This document shows, in pieces, positions 23,923 to 32,053 of a stretch of DNA of 64,000 nucleotides. Each line of letters starts with the position of its first letter. Position 1 is the stretch's first letter. Location: NCBI RefSeq assembly GCF_009828095.1, contig NZ_WTYP01000001.1, positions 248,001 to 312,000 of the forward strand. The letters are read 5' to 3'. A program made the translations under genes and the position numbers. A model generated the notes under the pieces. It was not told the origin of the DNA, made no database searches, and worked only from the letters and a program-made list of their open reading frames with translations. This DNA comes from Pontixanthobacter luteolus. GTDB lineage: Bacteria > Pseudomonadota > Alphaproteobacteria > Sphingomonadales > Sphingomonadaceae.

Positions 23923-24696
23923 ATGTACCTTGAAAAACTGCGGCTCGATGGCCGGGTCGCGGTCGTAACCGGCGGCGCGCAAGGCATCGGCCTCGCCAGC
24001 GCCCATGCACTGGGCGAGGCCGGGGCGCGGGTAATCCTTGCCGACCGCGACCCTGCCGCACTCGATTCGGGACAAGCTGCTCTGGCCGAACAGGGTATCG
24101 ACTGCGCTTCGCTCCTGCTCGACGTGACATCTTCTGCTCAGGTCGACGATGCGGTGAAAACATTGATCGCGCGCGAGAGCCGCGTCGATATTCTGGTGAA
24201 CAATGCAGGGATCGCGCGCAGCGAAACGCCTGCAGAAAACGTCCAGGACGAGCATTGGCTTAACGTGATTGACGTGAACCTCAACGGTACGTTCTGGTGC
24301 GCGCGCGCTTTCGGACGGCATATGCTGGGCGCCGGTGGCGGCGTGATCGTCAACGTGGGTTCGATGAGCGGCTTCATCGTCAACCGACCGCAGGCCCAGA
24401 GCTATTACAACGCTTCGAAAGCGGCCGTGCATCAGTTGACCAAAAGCCTGGCCGCAGAATGGGCGGATCGGGGCGTGCGCGTCAATGCGGTGGCGCCGAC
24501 CTACATCGCCACGCCGCTGAACGCCTTTGCCGACCGCGAAGGAGAAATGTACCAGCGATGGATCGACGGAACGCCCCAAGGTCGGCTGGGAGAGCCGGAG
24601 GAAGTGGCAGCGGTGGTGCTGTTCCTGGCGTCCGACATGTCGAGCCTGATGACCGGTTCGATCGTGCTAGCAGACGGTGGCTATACCTGCTGGTAG
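23923..24696 (+). CDS. SDR family oxidoreductase
   Basis: A 257-residue classical short-chain dehydrogenase that oxidises alcohols or reduces ketones with NAD(P). The cofactor motif TGGAQGIGLAS is near residue 14, an aspartate ends the second strand (ILADRDPAA, suggesting NAD preference), NNAG follows near residue 93, and the catalytic Ser-Tyr-Lys is in GSMSGFIV and YYNASK. The C-terminus DGGYTCW is typical. An AGGAG site precedes the ATG, and it lies 11 bp after the esterase gene, so the two should be co-transcribed. It could oxidise the alcohol released by the esterase. The exact substrate is unknown. Confidence 0.9.
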   Translation: MYLEKLRLDGRVAVVTGGAQGIGLASAHALGEAGARVILADRDPAALDSGQAALAEQGIDCASLLLDVTSSAQVDDAVKTLIARESRVDILVNNAGIARSETPAENVQDEHWLNVIDVNLNGTFWCARAFGRHMLGAGGGVIVNVGSMSGFIVNRPQAQSYYNASKAAVHQLTKSLAAEWADRGVRVNAVAPTYIATPLNAFADREGEMYQRWIDGTPQGRLGEPEEVAAVVLFLASDMSSLMTGSIVLADGGYTCW

Positions 24697-24791
24697 CCTG
24701 CGGGAAGGGTTATCGCCGATCGGATGAGCTATCGCCACCCGGATAAACGCGGCAAAGCCTCTCTGACGATCGGCACAACCTCGAACCTTTC

Positions 24792-24822
24792 TTACAGGTT
24801 GATCAGCTGTATTATAGGTTGA
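24792..24822 (+). promoter_or_regulatory. Direct-repeat operator upstream of the TonB receptor gene
   Basis: TTACAGGTTGA (24792-24802) and TTATAGGTTGA (24812-24822) are direct repeats with start points exactly 20 bp apart, about two helical turns, as for tandem AraC-family sites. The same 9-mer, inverted (AACCTGTAA), occurs twice upstream of the AraC gene at 29838. It probably controls the receptor-dehydrogenase-MFS operon. Confidence 0.6.
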
Positions 24823-24855
24823 CTGGACGGGGCAAATGCTCCGCAGGGAGAGGCT

Positions 24856-27066
24856 ATGAGCATGAAAATTTTCCGTATTGCATCTTTGTCGAGTGTCGCC
24901 GGGATGGCGCTTGCCGCCAGTGCTGCGACTGCGCAGGTAACGCTAAAGGATGATGCCAGTCCCGGCCGGGGCGAGGTAACCGACGATCCGGTCACCAACG
25001 CACAGGAAAATTCGGGCAACCTCATCGTTGTCACCGCGCGCAAACGCGAAGAAACCCTGATCGAAGTGCCTGTCGCCGCCACGGCGATCGATGGCGATAC
25101 CCTTGCCGCGCGGGGAATAAATTCCGTCCGTGAAGCGGCCGTGCTCGCCCCAGGCCTGAACATCAACAGCGATGGTGCGGGCCGCGCCTTCGTTGCCATT
25201 CGCGGAGTCGGGGTGACGCTGGTTCCGTCGGTTCAGCCCGGTGTCGGCCTGTTCGTCGACGGCATCTACCGGCCAAACACCGCCTATCTCAACAACCCCC
25301 TGCTCGACATCGAGCGGATCGAGGTGCTCCGCGGGCCGCAGGGTACCCTATACGGCAAGAACACGCTGGGCGGTGCCATCAACGTTATTACGCGCCAGCC
25401 CGGCAATGATTTTGAAGGCCGCGTGAGCGGGAGCTTTGCCGGCCCCGACGACCAGTTAATTGTCGCCGGTTCTCTGTCCGGACCGGTCGTCGAAGACTTG
25501 CTGGCTGTGCGCGTTGCAGCCTCGCATCAGGAGCAAGACGGTTTTTCCCGCAACATTCTCCTCGATGCCGATGGCAATCCCTACAACAGCGATTCGATCA
25601 ACGGTACCGTCCACTTCACGCCGGGAACGGTGGAACTGACGGTCAATGGATATTACGACTGGATCAAGTCGGTGAATATTCCGTACTCGCGGGTCGACGG
25701 ACCCCAGGATTACTCGCGCGATCTCACTTTCAACACCCTCAACCGGACCGATCTTGAATACCGTGGTATCAACGCCAGACTCGCAGTTCCGATGGAAGGG
25801 ATCGGCAGTAGGCTGACACTGCTCGGCGCCTATGACGCGCGCGACAACACCAATATCGACGGCGATGTCGACTTCGGCCCAGGCGATTTTGCCCGTGCGA
25901 CCGGGGGCGACGAACTGCGCACGAAAACGGCGGAACTGCGTCTCGACAGCGAATGGTCCGACAGCGTCTCGACCTTGCTCGGCCTGTTCTACAGCCGGGA
26001 AGAAGCGGACGCGCTCGACATCACAACGCTCTTTCCGGCATTTTCCGGGCTGCCATTCGATATCGTCCGCACGACCACCAACGAGACCCGGGCGGATACC
26101 TATGCCGTGTTCGGTACCGTGTTCTGGGAACCCTCAATCGACTGGGAGGTCGCCCTGGGCCTGCGCTACGATCACGAAGATCGTGTTGCCAACGGTTCGG
26201 TGATCACAGCTCTTGGCCCCTTGGGCGAAAGCGGAGGTCCCCTGCCAGAGGCCCGCATCAAATCGGACGAGTTCCAGCCCAAGTTGACGCTGAAGCGCAA
26301 CTGGTCGGAGGACTTCATGACTTACGCGTCCGTCGCACGCGGCTATCGCGGGGGCGGATTTAACGCTCCCACCGCCCCGACCAGAACCTACCGTGGCGAC
26401 AGCGCCTGGACCTACGAGCTTGGGGCGAAATACGCTCTGCCCGACGGCCGCGGCAGTCTGGCGGGGGCCGTCTTCTACAACGACTATACCGACTACATCG
26501 GCCTCAACTCGATCGCGCCGGCAGAAGGCGGCGGGCTGGTGACCGTCGACCTGAATTCGGGCGATGTCGAGAGCTATGGCGTGGAACTGGAAGGCCAGTT
26601 CCGCCCGGTACCGGCCTGGTCGATCAGCGGCGGCGTGACCTTGATGCATGCCCGCCTGACTGATGCTAGCGCCTATACCGAGACCACCGGCAGGACGCTG
26701 TCGTCCGACCGGCTCACTTTCCAGCCCGACTGGAGCGCCAATCTGGCGACCGACTACACCTTCGAACTGGGCAGCGGGGAATTCGTGCTTAGCGCAAATG
26801 TCACCGGGAAGGGCGACCGTCTGGCTGCAACGCTGAACGAGATGACACCCACGCTGCTGGACAGCTACTGGCTGGTCGGCGCCTCGGCGACATACCGGAC
26901 CGGTCCATTCGAGATCGCAGCCTTCATCAGCAACGCCTTCAATGAAGACTATTGGGAAAGCTACATCGAACGGACCACGCTCGTCCTGGCGGGTCTTCCC
27001 GCCTCTGACTTGGGCATCCAAGGCGATGGTCGCCGCTACGGCGTGCGCACCAGCCTGCGGTTCTGA
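24856..27066 (+). CDS. TonB-dependent receptor of the catabolic cluster
   Basis: A 736-residue outer-membrane receptor for energised import of the cluster's substrate. A signal peptide ends near residue 27 (AASAATAQ). A TonB-box-like segment NLIVVTARKREETL is near residue 55, in the style common in sphingomonads. The plug domain carries VEVLRGPQGTLYGKNTLGG-type residues, and the barrel ends in RYGVRTSLRF with the terminal Phe. The ribosome site GGGAGAGG precedes the ATG. The FAD-oxidoreductase gene follows after 4 bp, so they share a transcript. Such receptors take up siderophores, glycans or aromatic compounds; the neighbours favour an organic ester or its parts. Confidence 0.92.
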   Translation: MSMKIFRIASLSSVAGMALAASAATAQVTLKDDASPGRGEVTDDPVTNAQENSGNLIVVTARKREETLIEVPVAATAIDGDTLAARGINSVREAAVLAPGLNINSDGAGRAFVAIRGVGVTLVPSVQPGVGLFVDGIYRPNTAYLNNPLLDIERIEVLRGPQGTLYGKNTLGGAINVITRQPGNDFEGRVSGSFAGPDDQLIVAGSLSGPVVEDLLAVRVAASHQEQDGFSRNILLDADGNPYNSDSINGTVHFTPGTVELTVNGYYDWIKSVNIPYSRVDGPQDYSRDLTFNTLNRTDLEYRGINARLAVPMEGIGSRLTLLGAYDARDNTNIDGDVDFGPGDFARATGGDELRTKTAELRLDSEWSDSVSTLLGLFYSREEADALDITTLFPAFSGLPFDIVRTTTNETRADTYAVFGTVFWEPSIDWEVALGLRYDHEDRVANGSVITALGPLGESGGPLPEARIKSDEFQPKLTLKRNWSEDFMTYASVARGYRGGGFNAPTAPTRTYRGDSAWTYELGAKYALPDGRGSLAGAVFYNDYTDYIGLNSIAPAEGGGLVTVDLNSGDVESYGVELEGQFRPVPAWSISGGVTLMHARLTDASAYTETTGRTLSSDRLTFQPDWSANLATDYTFELGSGEFVLSANVTGKGDRLAATLNEMTPTLLDSYWLVGASATYRTGPFEIAAFISNAFNEDYWESYIERTTLVLAGLPASDLGIQGDGRRYGVRTSLRF

Positions 27067-27070
27067 TCCG

Positions 27071-28474
27071 ATGGCCATCCCGGCTCAGTCGCAGGCGCGG
27101 GTTGACATGCCTCAGGGGTTCCTCGACCGGCTGGAGCAGCGCTTCGGCGACCAGCTCCAGACCGGGGAGGCCATGAGGGAGCAGCACGGCTCAAGCGAAT
27201 CCCACTACGTCGCGATGCTGCCCGATGCGGTGGTGTTCGCGCATTCGCGCGAGGATGTCGTCGCGCTGGTCAGGATCTGCTCAGAATTTCTTGTCCCCAT
27301 CGTGCCGTTCGGGGCGGGCACGTCCATTGAGGGGAATGCGGCGGCCTTGCGCGGGGGCGTGTCGCTCGACATGACCCGCATGGACAAGATTATCGCGGTC
27401 AATGCCGAGGACTTCGATTGCGTGATTCAGCCCGGCGTCCGGCGCGAGCAGTTGAACGAATACCTTCGCGACCAAGGCCTGTTTTTCCCGATAGATCCCG
27501 GTGCCAATGCAACCCTGGGCGGCATGGCATCGACCCGAGCCAGCGGGACGAATGCGGTCCGCTACGGCACCATGAAGGACGCCGTGCTGAGCCTCGAGGT
27601 CGTCACGCCTCAGGGTAATGTAATCCGGACTGCCACGCGCGCCCGGAAATCGGCCGCCGGGTACGACCTCACCCGGCTCTATGTCGGGGCCGAGGGCACG
27701 CTGGGGATCATCACGGAATTGTCTTTGCGCCTGCACCCGATACCCGAGGCTATTTCTTCGGCGGTATGCAGTTTCGATGGGCTGGACGGCGCTGTCGATA
27801 CCGTGGTCCAGTCCATCCAGTGCGGGGTTCCGCTCGCCAGAGTGGAAATTCTCGATTCGCTGCAGATGAGGGCGGTCAACCGCTGGTCGAAACTCGATTA
27901 CCCCGAAGCGCCCACGCTCTTCTTCGAATTCCACGGCAGCCCGGCATACGTGGCCGAGCAGGTCGTGACCGTCAAAGCCATCGCGGAAACGAATGGCGGC
28001 GGCGAATTTGCATGGTCGAACAGACCGGAGGAACGCAACAAGCTCTGGCGCGCTCGGCACGATGCCTATTACGCGGCGGTGAACCTGCGCGAAGGCGCGA
28101 TCGGATGGGCTACCGATGTGTGCGTACCGATGAGCCGACTGGCCGAATGCATTGCCGAAACCCACAAGGATCTCGCCACTGCAAGTATGCCCGCGACGAT
28201 TCTGGGTCATGTCGGCGACGGCAACTTCCACGTGGTCTTCTCTATCGATCCCGACGCGCCCGAAGAAATGCGCGAAGTCGAGGCGATCAATGCGCGACTG
28301 GTCGAACGGGCGCTGGCGATGGAAGGCACCTGCACCGGCGAGCACGGGATAGGACTTGGCAAGCAGGAATGGCTGGTTGCCGAGCTCGGCGATGCGGTCG
28401 AGGAAATGCGAACAATTAAACGGGCGCTCGATCCAGAGAACCTGATGAACCCCGGCAAGATTTTCTCGCTCTGA
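27071..28474 (+). CDS. FAD-linked 2-hydroxyacid dehydrogenase (GlcD/DLD family)
   Basis: A 467-residue flavoprotein of the glycolate oxidase GlcD/D-lactate dehydrogenase family, oxidising 2-hydroxyacids to 2-oxoacids. The FAD-binding PP-loop reads PIVPFGAGTSIEGNA (about residue 75), followed by DPGANATLGGMASTRASGTN. The C-terminal domain holds HVGDGNFHVVFSID and EGTCTGEHGIGLGKQ, whose histidines form the metal/substrate site, and ends DPENLMNPGKIFSL. ATG 27071 lies 4 bp after the receptor gene; the longer open frame upstream overlaps that gene and is not used. The stop overlaps the MFS start by one base. D-lactate, glycolate or a larger hydroxyacid are all possible. Confidence 0.9.
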   Translation: MAIPAQSQARVDMPQGFLDRLEQRFGDQLQTGEAMREQHGSSESHYVAMLPDAVVFAHSREDVVALVRICSEFLVPIVPFGAGTSIEGNAAALRGGVSLDMTRMDKIIAVNAEDFDCVIQPGVRREQLNEYLRDQGLFFPIDPGANATLGGMASTRASGTNAVRYGTMKDAVLSLEVVTPQGNVIRTATRARKSAAGYDLTRLYVGAEGTLGIITELSLRLHPIPEAISSAVCSFDGLDGAVDTVVQSIQCGVPLARVEILDSLQMRAVNRWSKLDYPEAPTLFFEFHGSPAYVAEQVVTVKAIAETNGGGEFAWSNRPEERNKLWRARHDAYYAAVNLREGAIGWATDVCVPMSRLAECIAETHKDLATASMPATILGHVGDGNFHVVFSIDPDAPEEMREVEAINARLVERALAMEGTCTGEHGIGLGKQEWLVAELGDAVEEMRTIKRALDPENLMNPGKIFSL

Positions 28475-29778
28475 TGGCAAGTCTGGCCAAACCGGCAGAT
28501 GTGCAAGGTCGCCTCACCGATGCGGCGACGCTGATCCCGCTGCTGCTCCTGGCGCTGGTGGCCACCGTGGCCTTCGCCGCGCTCGGCAGCTTCGGGACGG
28601 TCCAGGAAAGCGCCAAGGCCGAACTCAATCTAAGCGACGACGCGCTTGCCCTTATCCAGGGCCTGGGTGCCGCAGTACCCATGGTGCTTTTCTCGATCCC
28701 GGTCGGCATCTTGGTCGATCGGCGCAACCGCGTCCGCCTGACCATCGGACTGGCCGCCCTGTGGACGCTTGGGACCCTGCTCACGGCATTTGCGCCCAGC
28801 GCGGGTTGGCTGACTGCTGCGCGGATGTTGGTGGGGATCGGATCGACGGGGTCTCTGACCGCTGCCCTGTCCCTGTGTGCGGACTTCTGCGCGGCGGCCC
28901 AGCGTGGAAAGGCGATGTTGATCGTCAATCTCGGTAAGGCGCTGGGTGTTGCGCTCGGCTTTGCTCTCACGGGGTGGCTTTTTGGGCTGCTCTCGGATCA
29001 CTCGGCGCCTGGCTGGCTGGCCGACATGGCGCCCTGGCGAAGCACACACGTGCTGCTCGCTCTGATAAGTGCGCTGCTGCTCCTGCCGTTGCTCCTATTG
29101 CGAGAGCCGATGCGGCGCGAAGTGGAAGCGAGCACGAATGCGCCGTTCCGTGTCGTTGCGACCGAATTGTGGAGCCGACGAGCGTTCCTGATCCCGCTTT
29201 TCGCAGGCCAGATAGCCGTGGTGATGGCCGACGTAGCTGCCGGGGTTTGGGTCGCGCCCGTGCTGTCGCGCGACTTCGGTCTCAGTCCGCAGGAATTCGC
29301 CGGATGGGTCGGCGCGCTGATGTTCGGCGCGGGGATCGCAGGGGCCGTGCTCGGCGGCATTTCGGCCGATCTTGGTCAGAAGAGCAATCTTCGCGGGGGC
29401 ATCATTCTCGGCGCCGTCATCGCAGCGGGGCTGGGCATTCCTGCGGCCCTGTTCCCGCTCATGCCGAGCGTTACCAGCTTCGCGGTCGCGCTGGGTGTGC
29501 TGTCCCTGTGCGGAGCGGTTACCGGGCTTGTCGTCTCGGTGGCTTTGACCGTTCTCCTTCCCAACGAGCTTCGCGGTCTGTGTATTGGCGCGTTCATTGC
29601 GGTCGCCGGCCTGATTGGTTTCGGCCTCGCTCCTTGGATCGTGACCCGCGTGAGCGCCTTTTTGGGCGGGGAAGCGATGCTCGCCGAAGCGCTGGCAATC
29701 GTCGGGGTAAGCGTTAGCACGCTATCGTTCCTGGCGTTCATTATGGCCATGCGGCGGGTTCCTGAACCTGTAAGATAG
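28474..29778 (+). CDS. MFS transporter
   Basis: A 434-residue major facilitator with about 12 hydrophobic segments. The family loop between helices 2 and 3 is visible as IPVGILVDRRNRVRLTIG, and the matching second-half loop as LGGISADLGQKSNLRGG. The start codon overlaps the dehydrogenase stop (TGATG). As the third gene after the TonB receptor it is the likely inner-membrane step for the same substrate, or an exporter of a by-product. Direction and substrate cannot be told from sequence. Confidence 0.88.
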   Translation: MASLAKPADVQGRLTDAATLIPLLLLALVATVAFAALGSFGTVQESAKAELNLSDDALALIQGLGAAVPMVLFSIPVGILVDRRNRVRLTIGLAALWTLGTLLTAFAPSAGWLTAARMLVGIGSTGSLTAALSLCADFCAAAQRGKAMLIVNLGKALGVALGFALTGWLFGLLSDHSAPGWLADMAPWRSTHVLLALISALLLLPLLLLREPMRREVEASTNAPFRVVATELWSRRAFLIPLFAGQIAVVMADVAAGVWVAPVLSRDFGLSPQEFAGWVGALMFGAGIAGAVLGGISADLGQKSNLRGGIILGAVIAAGLGIPAALFPLMPSVTSFAVALGVLSLCGAVTGLVVSVALTVLLPNELRGLCIGAFIAVAGLIGFGLAPWIVTRVSAFLGGEAMLAEALAIVGVSVSTLSFLAFIMAMRRVPEPVR

Positions 29779-29802
29779 CTCTTGCCAACCTGTAATATAG
29801 GT
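29765..29802 (+). promoter_or_regulatory. Repeated operator motif upstream of the AraC regulator
   Basis: AACCTGTAA occurs at 29765-29773 and again at 29787-29795, start points 22 bp apart. The second is part of an imperfect palindrome ACCTGTAATATAGGT (29788-29802). The 9-mer is the exact reverse complement of the TTACAGGTT upstream of the TonB receptor. The first copy overlaps the final codons of the MFS gene. Likely autoregulatory sites. Confidence 0.55.
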
Positions 29803-29837
29803 ATTAGCAAGGCAGGGGTGTGGAGGATGGTTGGACT

Positions 29838-30593
29838 ATGAAACAGGTTGTCACCGTATCCGATGAAATGACCACGCTGGTCGGTTACGGTGCGGCGCCT
29901 TCCACGCGCCTGCCCGCTGGTTCAGCGGTCTTCCTTTTCGCCGGCTTCACCGCGAACGAGACACCGGCGCTCTCCTATCGTCATGACGGTGCATTGGACC
30001 GGATCGATGAGTATCCGCTTGTCTTCGTCGTGGCGCGCTCCGCCTGCCGCCGTCTCTTCCCGTTCCAAGCGTCGGGCTACGAGAGCTGGCATCTGCCCAA
30101 CGCCCTCAAGGGCCTGGCCCTGTCGATCATCGAATGCGAAGGAGCAGAGGAAGCGCGCGATACCCTCCGGCTCGCCCGCAGTATCGAGCTGCTTTGCCAG
30201 ATTCATGTTGCCCTGGAAAACAACACCCTCCTGCCGCTGGTCGGTGGCGGTTCCTTTGGTGAAAAGGACATCGCCCGGATCGCCGAGGCGCGGCGCATGA
30301 TCGACCTGCGCTGGCACGAGAAGATTACCATCGCGGAAATCGCGCGCGGCGTCGGCGTGAACCGCGACAAGCTCGTCCGCGGCTTCCGTGTGCTCTATGG
30401 TAGTTCGATTGCCGAGATACTGGCCGAGCGACGGCTCGAGGAAGCGCGCCGCCTCCTGCTCGCCAGCGACCTTCCGGTTGCGACGGTCGGCTATCGTTGC
30501 TCCTATCTCAACAACGCGAGTTTTACCCGCGCCTTCACCCGCCGCTTCGGAGTGGCACCGTCAGAAATGCGCCGAACAGGAATTGCCGCTTGA
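29838..30593 (+). CDS. AraC-family transcriptional regulator
   Basis: A 251-residue regulator with the usual two helix-turn-helix units at the C-terminus: ITIAEIARGVGVNRDKLVRGF and, after the linker, LPVATVGYRCSYLNNASFTRAF ending with RRFGVAPSEMRRTG. The N-terminal ~140 residues, presumably the inducer-binding part, match no family I recognise. I prefer ATG 29838, which has GGAGG about 11 bases upstream, over GTG 29820. The repeated motif just upstream also occurs before the TonB receptor gene, so it probably activates that operon and controls itself. Its stop codon overlaps the start of the GntR gene. Confidence 0.88.
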   Translation: MKQVVTVSDEMTTLVGYGAAPSTRLPAGSAVFLFAGFTANETPALSYRHDGALDRIDEYPLVFVVARSACRRLFPFQASGYESWHLPNALKGLALSIIECEGAEEARDTLRLARSIELLCQIHVALENNTLLPLVGGGSFGEKDIARIAEARRMIDLRWHEKITIAEIARGVGVNRDKLVRGFRVLYGSSIAEILAERRLEEARRLLLASDLPVATVGYRCSYLNNASFTRAFTRRFGVAPSEMRRTGIAA

Positions 30594-31309
30594 ACCAGAT
30601 TGCCATCCGTCCGCCCAAGGGGTCGCTGGTGGAAACCGCCACGCAAGCGGTCCGCGAACACATCCGCACGAACAGCCTCAAGGTCGGCGACATGCTGCCG
30701 AGCGAAGGCAGCTTTGCGACAGAACTCGGCGTGAGCCGACCGGTAATGCGCGAAGCGTTCCATGCCCTGGCCGCATTGAAGGTGATCGATGTCGCGAATG
30801 GACGCCGCGCGCGGGTCGGGGCGATCGACGGTTCGGTCATGGCGACCTCGATCGGCCACGCCGTTTCCACCGCGCAGGTCTCGCTCGCCGATGTCTGGGA
30901 TGTGCGCCGAACATTGGAATTGCGAACCGCCGAACTCGCAGCACTCAGCCGGAGCGAGGAGCAGGCGGATGCGATCCTGGCGGCCGCGCATGCGCTCGCG
31001 CACAGCCGTGACGAAGAATCCCGGACGCGCGCGGATACCGCGTTCCATCAGACCATCGCGATGGCGAGCGGAAATCCGTTGTTCTTCCAGATCGTGCGTT
31101 CATTCGAACAGATGATGATCGTCGCGATCCCGAAGGCTTGGGCCGGACGCGCCACGACTGAAGAGCGGCAGGAAACCCTCGTTCTCCATCAGGAAGTCGC
31201 GCAGGCCATTGCCGACCAGGATCCCGAACTGGCCCGCGCCGCGATGGACTCACATTTCGCCCGTTCGATCGGCGATCTGTTCCATGGCAATCGGACCTCG
31301 AGCGGTTAA
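30590..31309 (+). CDS. GntR/FadR-family regulator with FCD domain
   Basis: A 239-residue regulator. The N-terminal winged helix (VREHIRTNSLKVGDMLPSEG followed by FATELGVSRPVMREAFHAL) is classic FadR-type GntR. The C-terminal FCD ligand domain has the metal-ligand pattern DTAFHQTIAMASGN and later SHFARSIGDLF. FCD regulators commonly bind small carboxylic acids, which fits a cluster with a hydroxyacid dehydrogenase. The best start is TTG 30590, overlapping the AraC stop (TTGA) with AGGAA nine bases upstream; an open frame extends further up but overlaps the AraC gene. Two regulators in tandem suggest dual control of the cluster. Confidence 0.85.
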   Translation: MNQIAIRPPKGSLVETATQAVREHIRTNSLKVGDMLPSEGSFATELGVSRPVMREAFHALAALKVIDVANGRRARVGAIDGSVMATSIGHAVSTAQVSLADVWDVRRTLELRTAELAALSRSEEQADAILAAAHALAHSRDEESRTRADTAFHQTIAMASGNPLFFQIVRSFEQMMIVAIPKAWAGRATTEERQETLVLHQEVAQAIADQDPELARAAMDSHFARSIGDLFHGNRTSSG

Positions 31310-31397
31310 GCCTGGTTAGGTTTTGCGGGAATCGGGAAAGACAGGCTGCGCTGCTATTTGAGCTCTTAACGCCAACATTTCCCAATATCCAAAAAAG

Positions 31398-31510
31398 GGT
31401 TCTGTCAGCGCAAATGCACCGGCGAGCGAAATGCGTCTGATCGGTTGGGGAGGCGCATTACCTTTGGCGTGCGGTCGATCACGAAGGCGAAGTACCGTTT
31501 CTAGTCGCAA
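31398..31510 (+). mobile_element. IS6-family fragment (left end plus internal piece)
   Basis: GGTTCTGTCAGCGCAAATGC at 31398 resembles an IS6 left end. It is followed by a short piece encoding HYLWRAVDHEGEV, the conserved segment after the first catalytic aspartate. Leader and N-terminal coding region are deleted. It differs from copies A-E and so represents a further IS6 lineage. Confidence 0.65.
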
Positions 31511-31533
31511 TCAGCTTTCTTGGCCTTCGCTAC

Positions 31534-31692
31534 TGCACTGTCGGAGCAAATGCACCTGCTTGAGAACTGAGTTAATTGGCCTAGGGTATTTACATGCCCA
31601 GACCTCGCAAGCCGGCCGCCACCTGCAACCCCGCAAACGCGGCCCAAAACCGAAAGTGCTGAATTCAGCAGGGAATTAAATATACTGTCCCC
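31534..31692 (+). mobile_element. IS6 left end fused to a RAYT right end
   Basis: CACTGTCGGAGCAAATGCAC begins about 60 bp before an ATG (31594) that reads MPRPRK, so this is another IS6 left end with the first codons of its transposase. At about 31611 it joins a RAYT 3' end (PRKRGPKPKVLNSAGN) and its terminal repeat AATTAAATATACTGTCCCC (to 31692), as in the element at 19677-20051. A chimeric scar of two element types. Confidence 0.7.
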
Positions 31693-31789
31693 GGGATTCT
31701 CATGTTGCTGGCATCCTTAATAATAGCCAGAGATAAAAGCCGCAAACTGGCCCGGCGGCATTGATATCAAGAGGTTTTAAAAGGAAGAA

Positions 31790-32008
31790 ATGGTGAAAAG
31801 CTTCAAAAAGCTATCTATAATAATTTGAGCTGTGATCACTATATTGAACTTTGGGTATTTTGCTTTTGGATATTTGGTTCGTATTTCTTGCTCAGATTCT
31901 CCTATATGTCACAAGTATCGCTGCGAAGATCGTGGCTCTGAGTTGGATTGTCAGAATTGGAAAGAGTATTGCGAGGTTAACGTTCAAGACTCATTTTGTC
32001 AGTCTTGA
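31790..32008 (+). pseudogene. Small Cys-rich membrane protein gene with in-frame TGA
   Basis: A good ribosome site (AAGGAAG) precedes ATG 31790, which reads MVKSFKKLSIII and then TGA at 31826-31828. The same frame continues as ILNFGYFAFGYLVRISC, then a Cys-rich tail (CHKYRCEDRG, DCQNWKEYCEV, FCQS) to a stop at 32006. Without the TGA it would be a 72-residue single-pass membrane protein with eight cysteines. The surrounding 31700-32050 is AT-rich and has no other gene. By style it resembles the small membrane ORFs near the RHS remnants. An alternative is a shorter protein from GTG 31832. Confidence 0.55.
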
Positions 32009-32053
32009 ACCTGCATGATTAACGAGCTCAATCAGAATTTCAGTGACGGCACA

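Noticed and set aside
22475-24163. 562-codon frame antisense to the esterase and SDR genes
   Set aside because: It spans two well-supported genes on the other strand and has no recognisable domain.
27281-28480. 399-codon frame antisense to the FAD dehydrogenase gene
   Set aside because: Arg/His-rich shadow translation without a ribosome site or family match.
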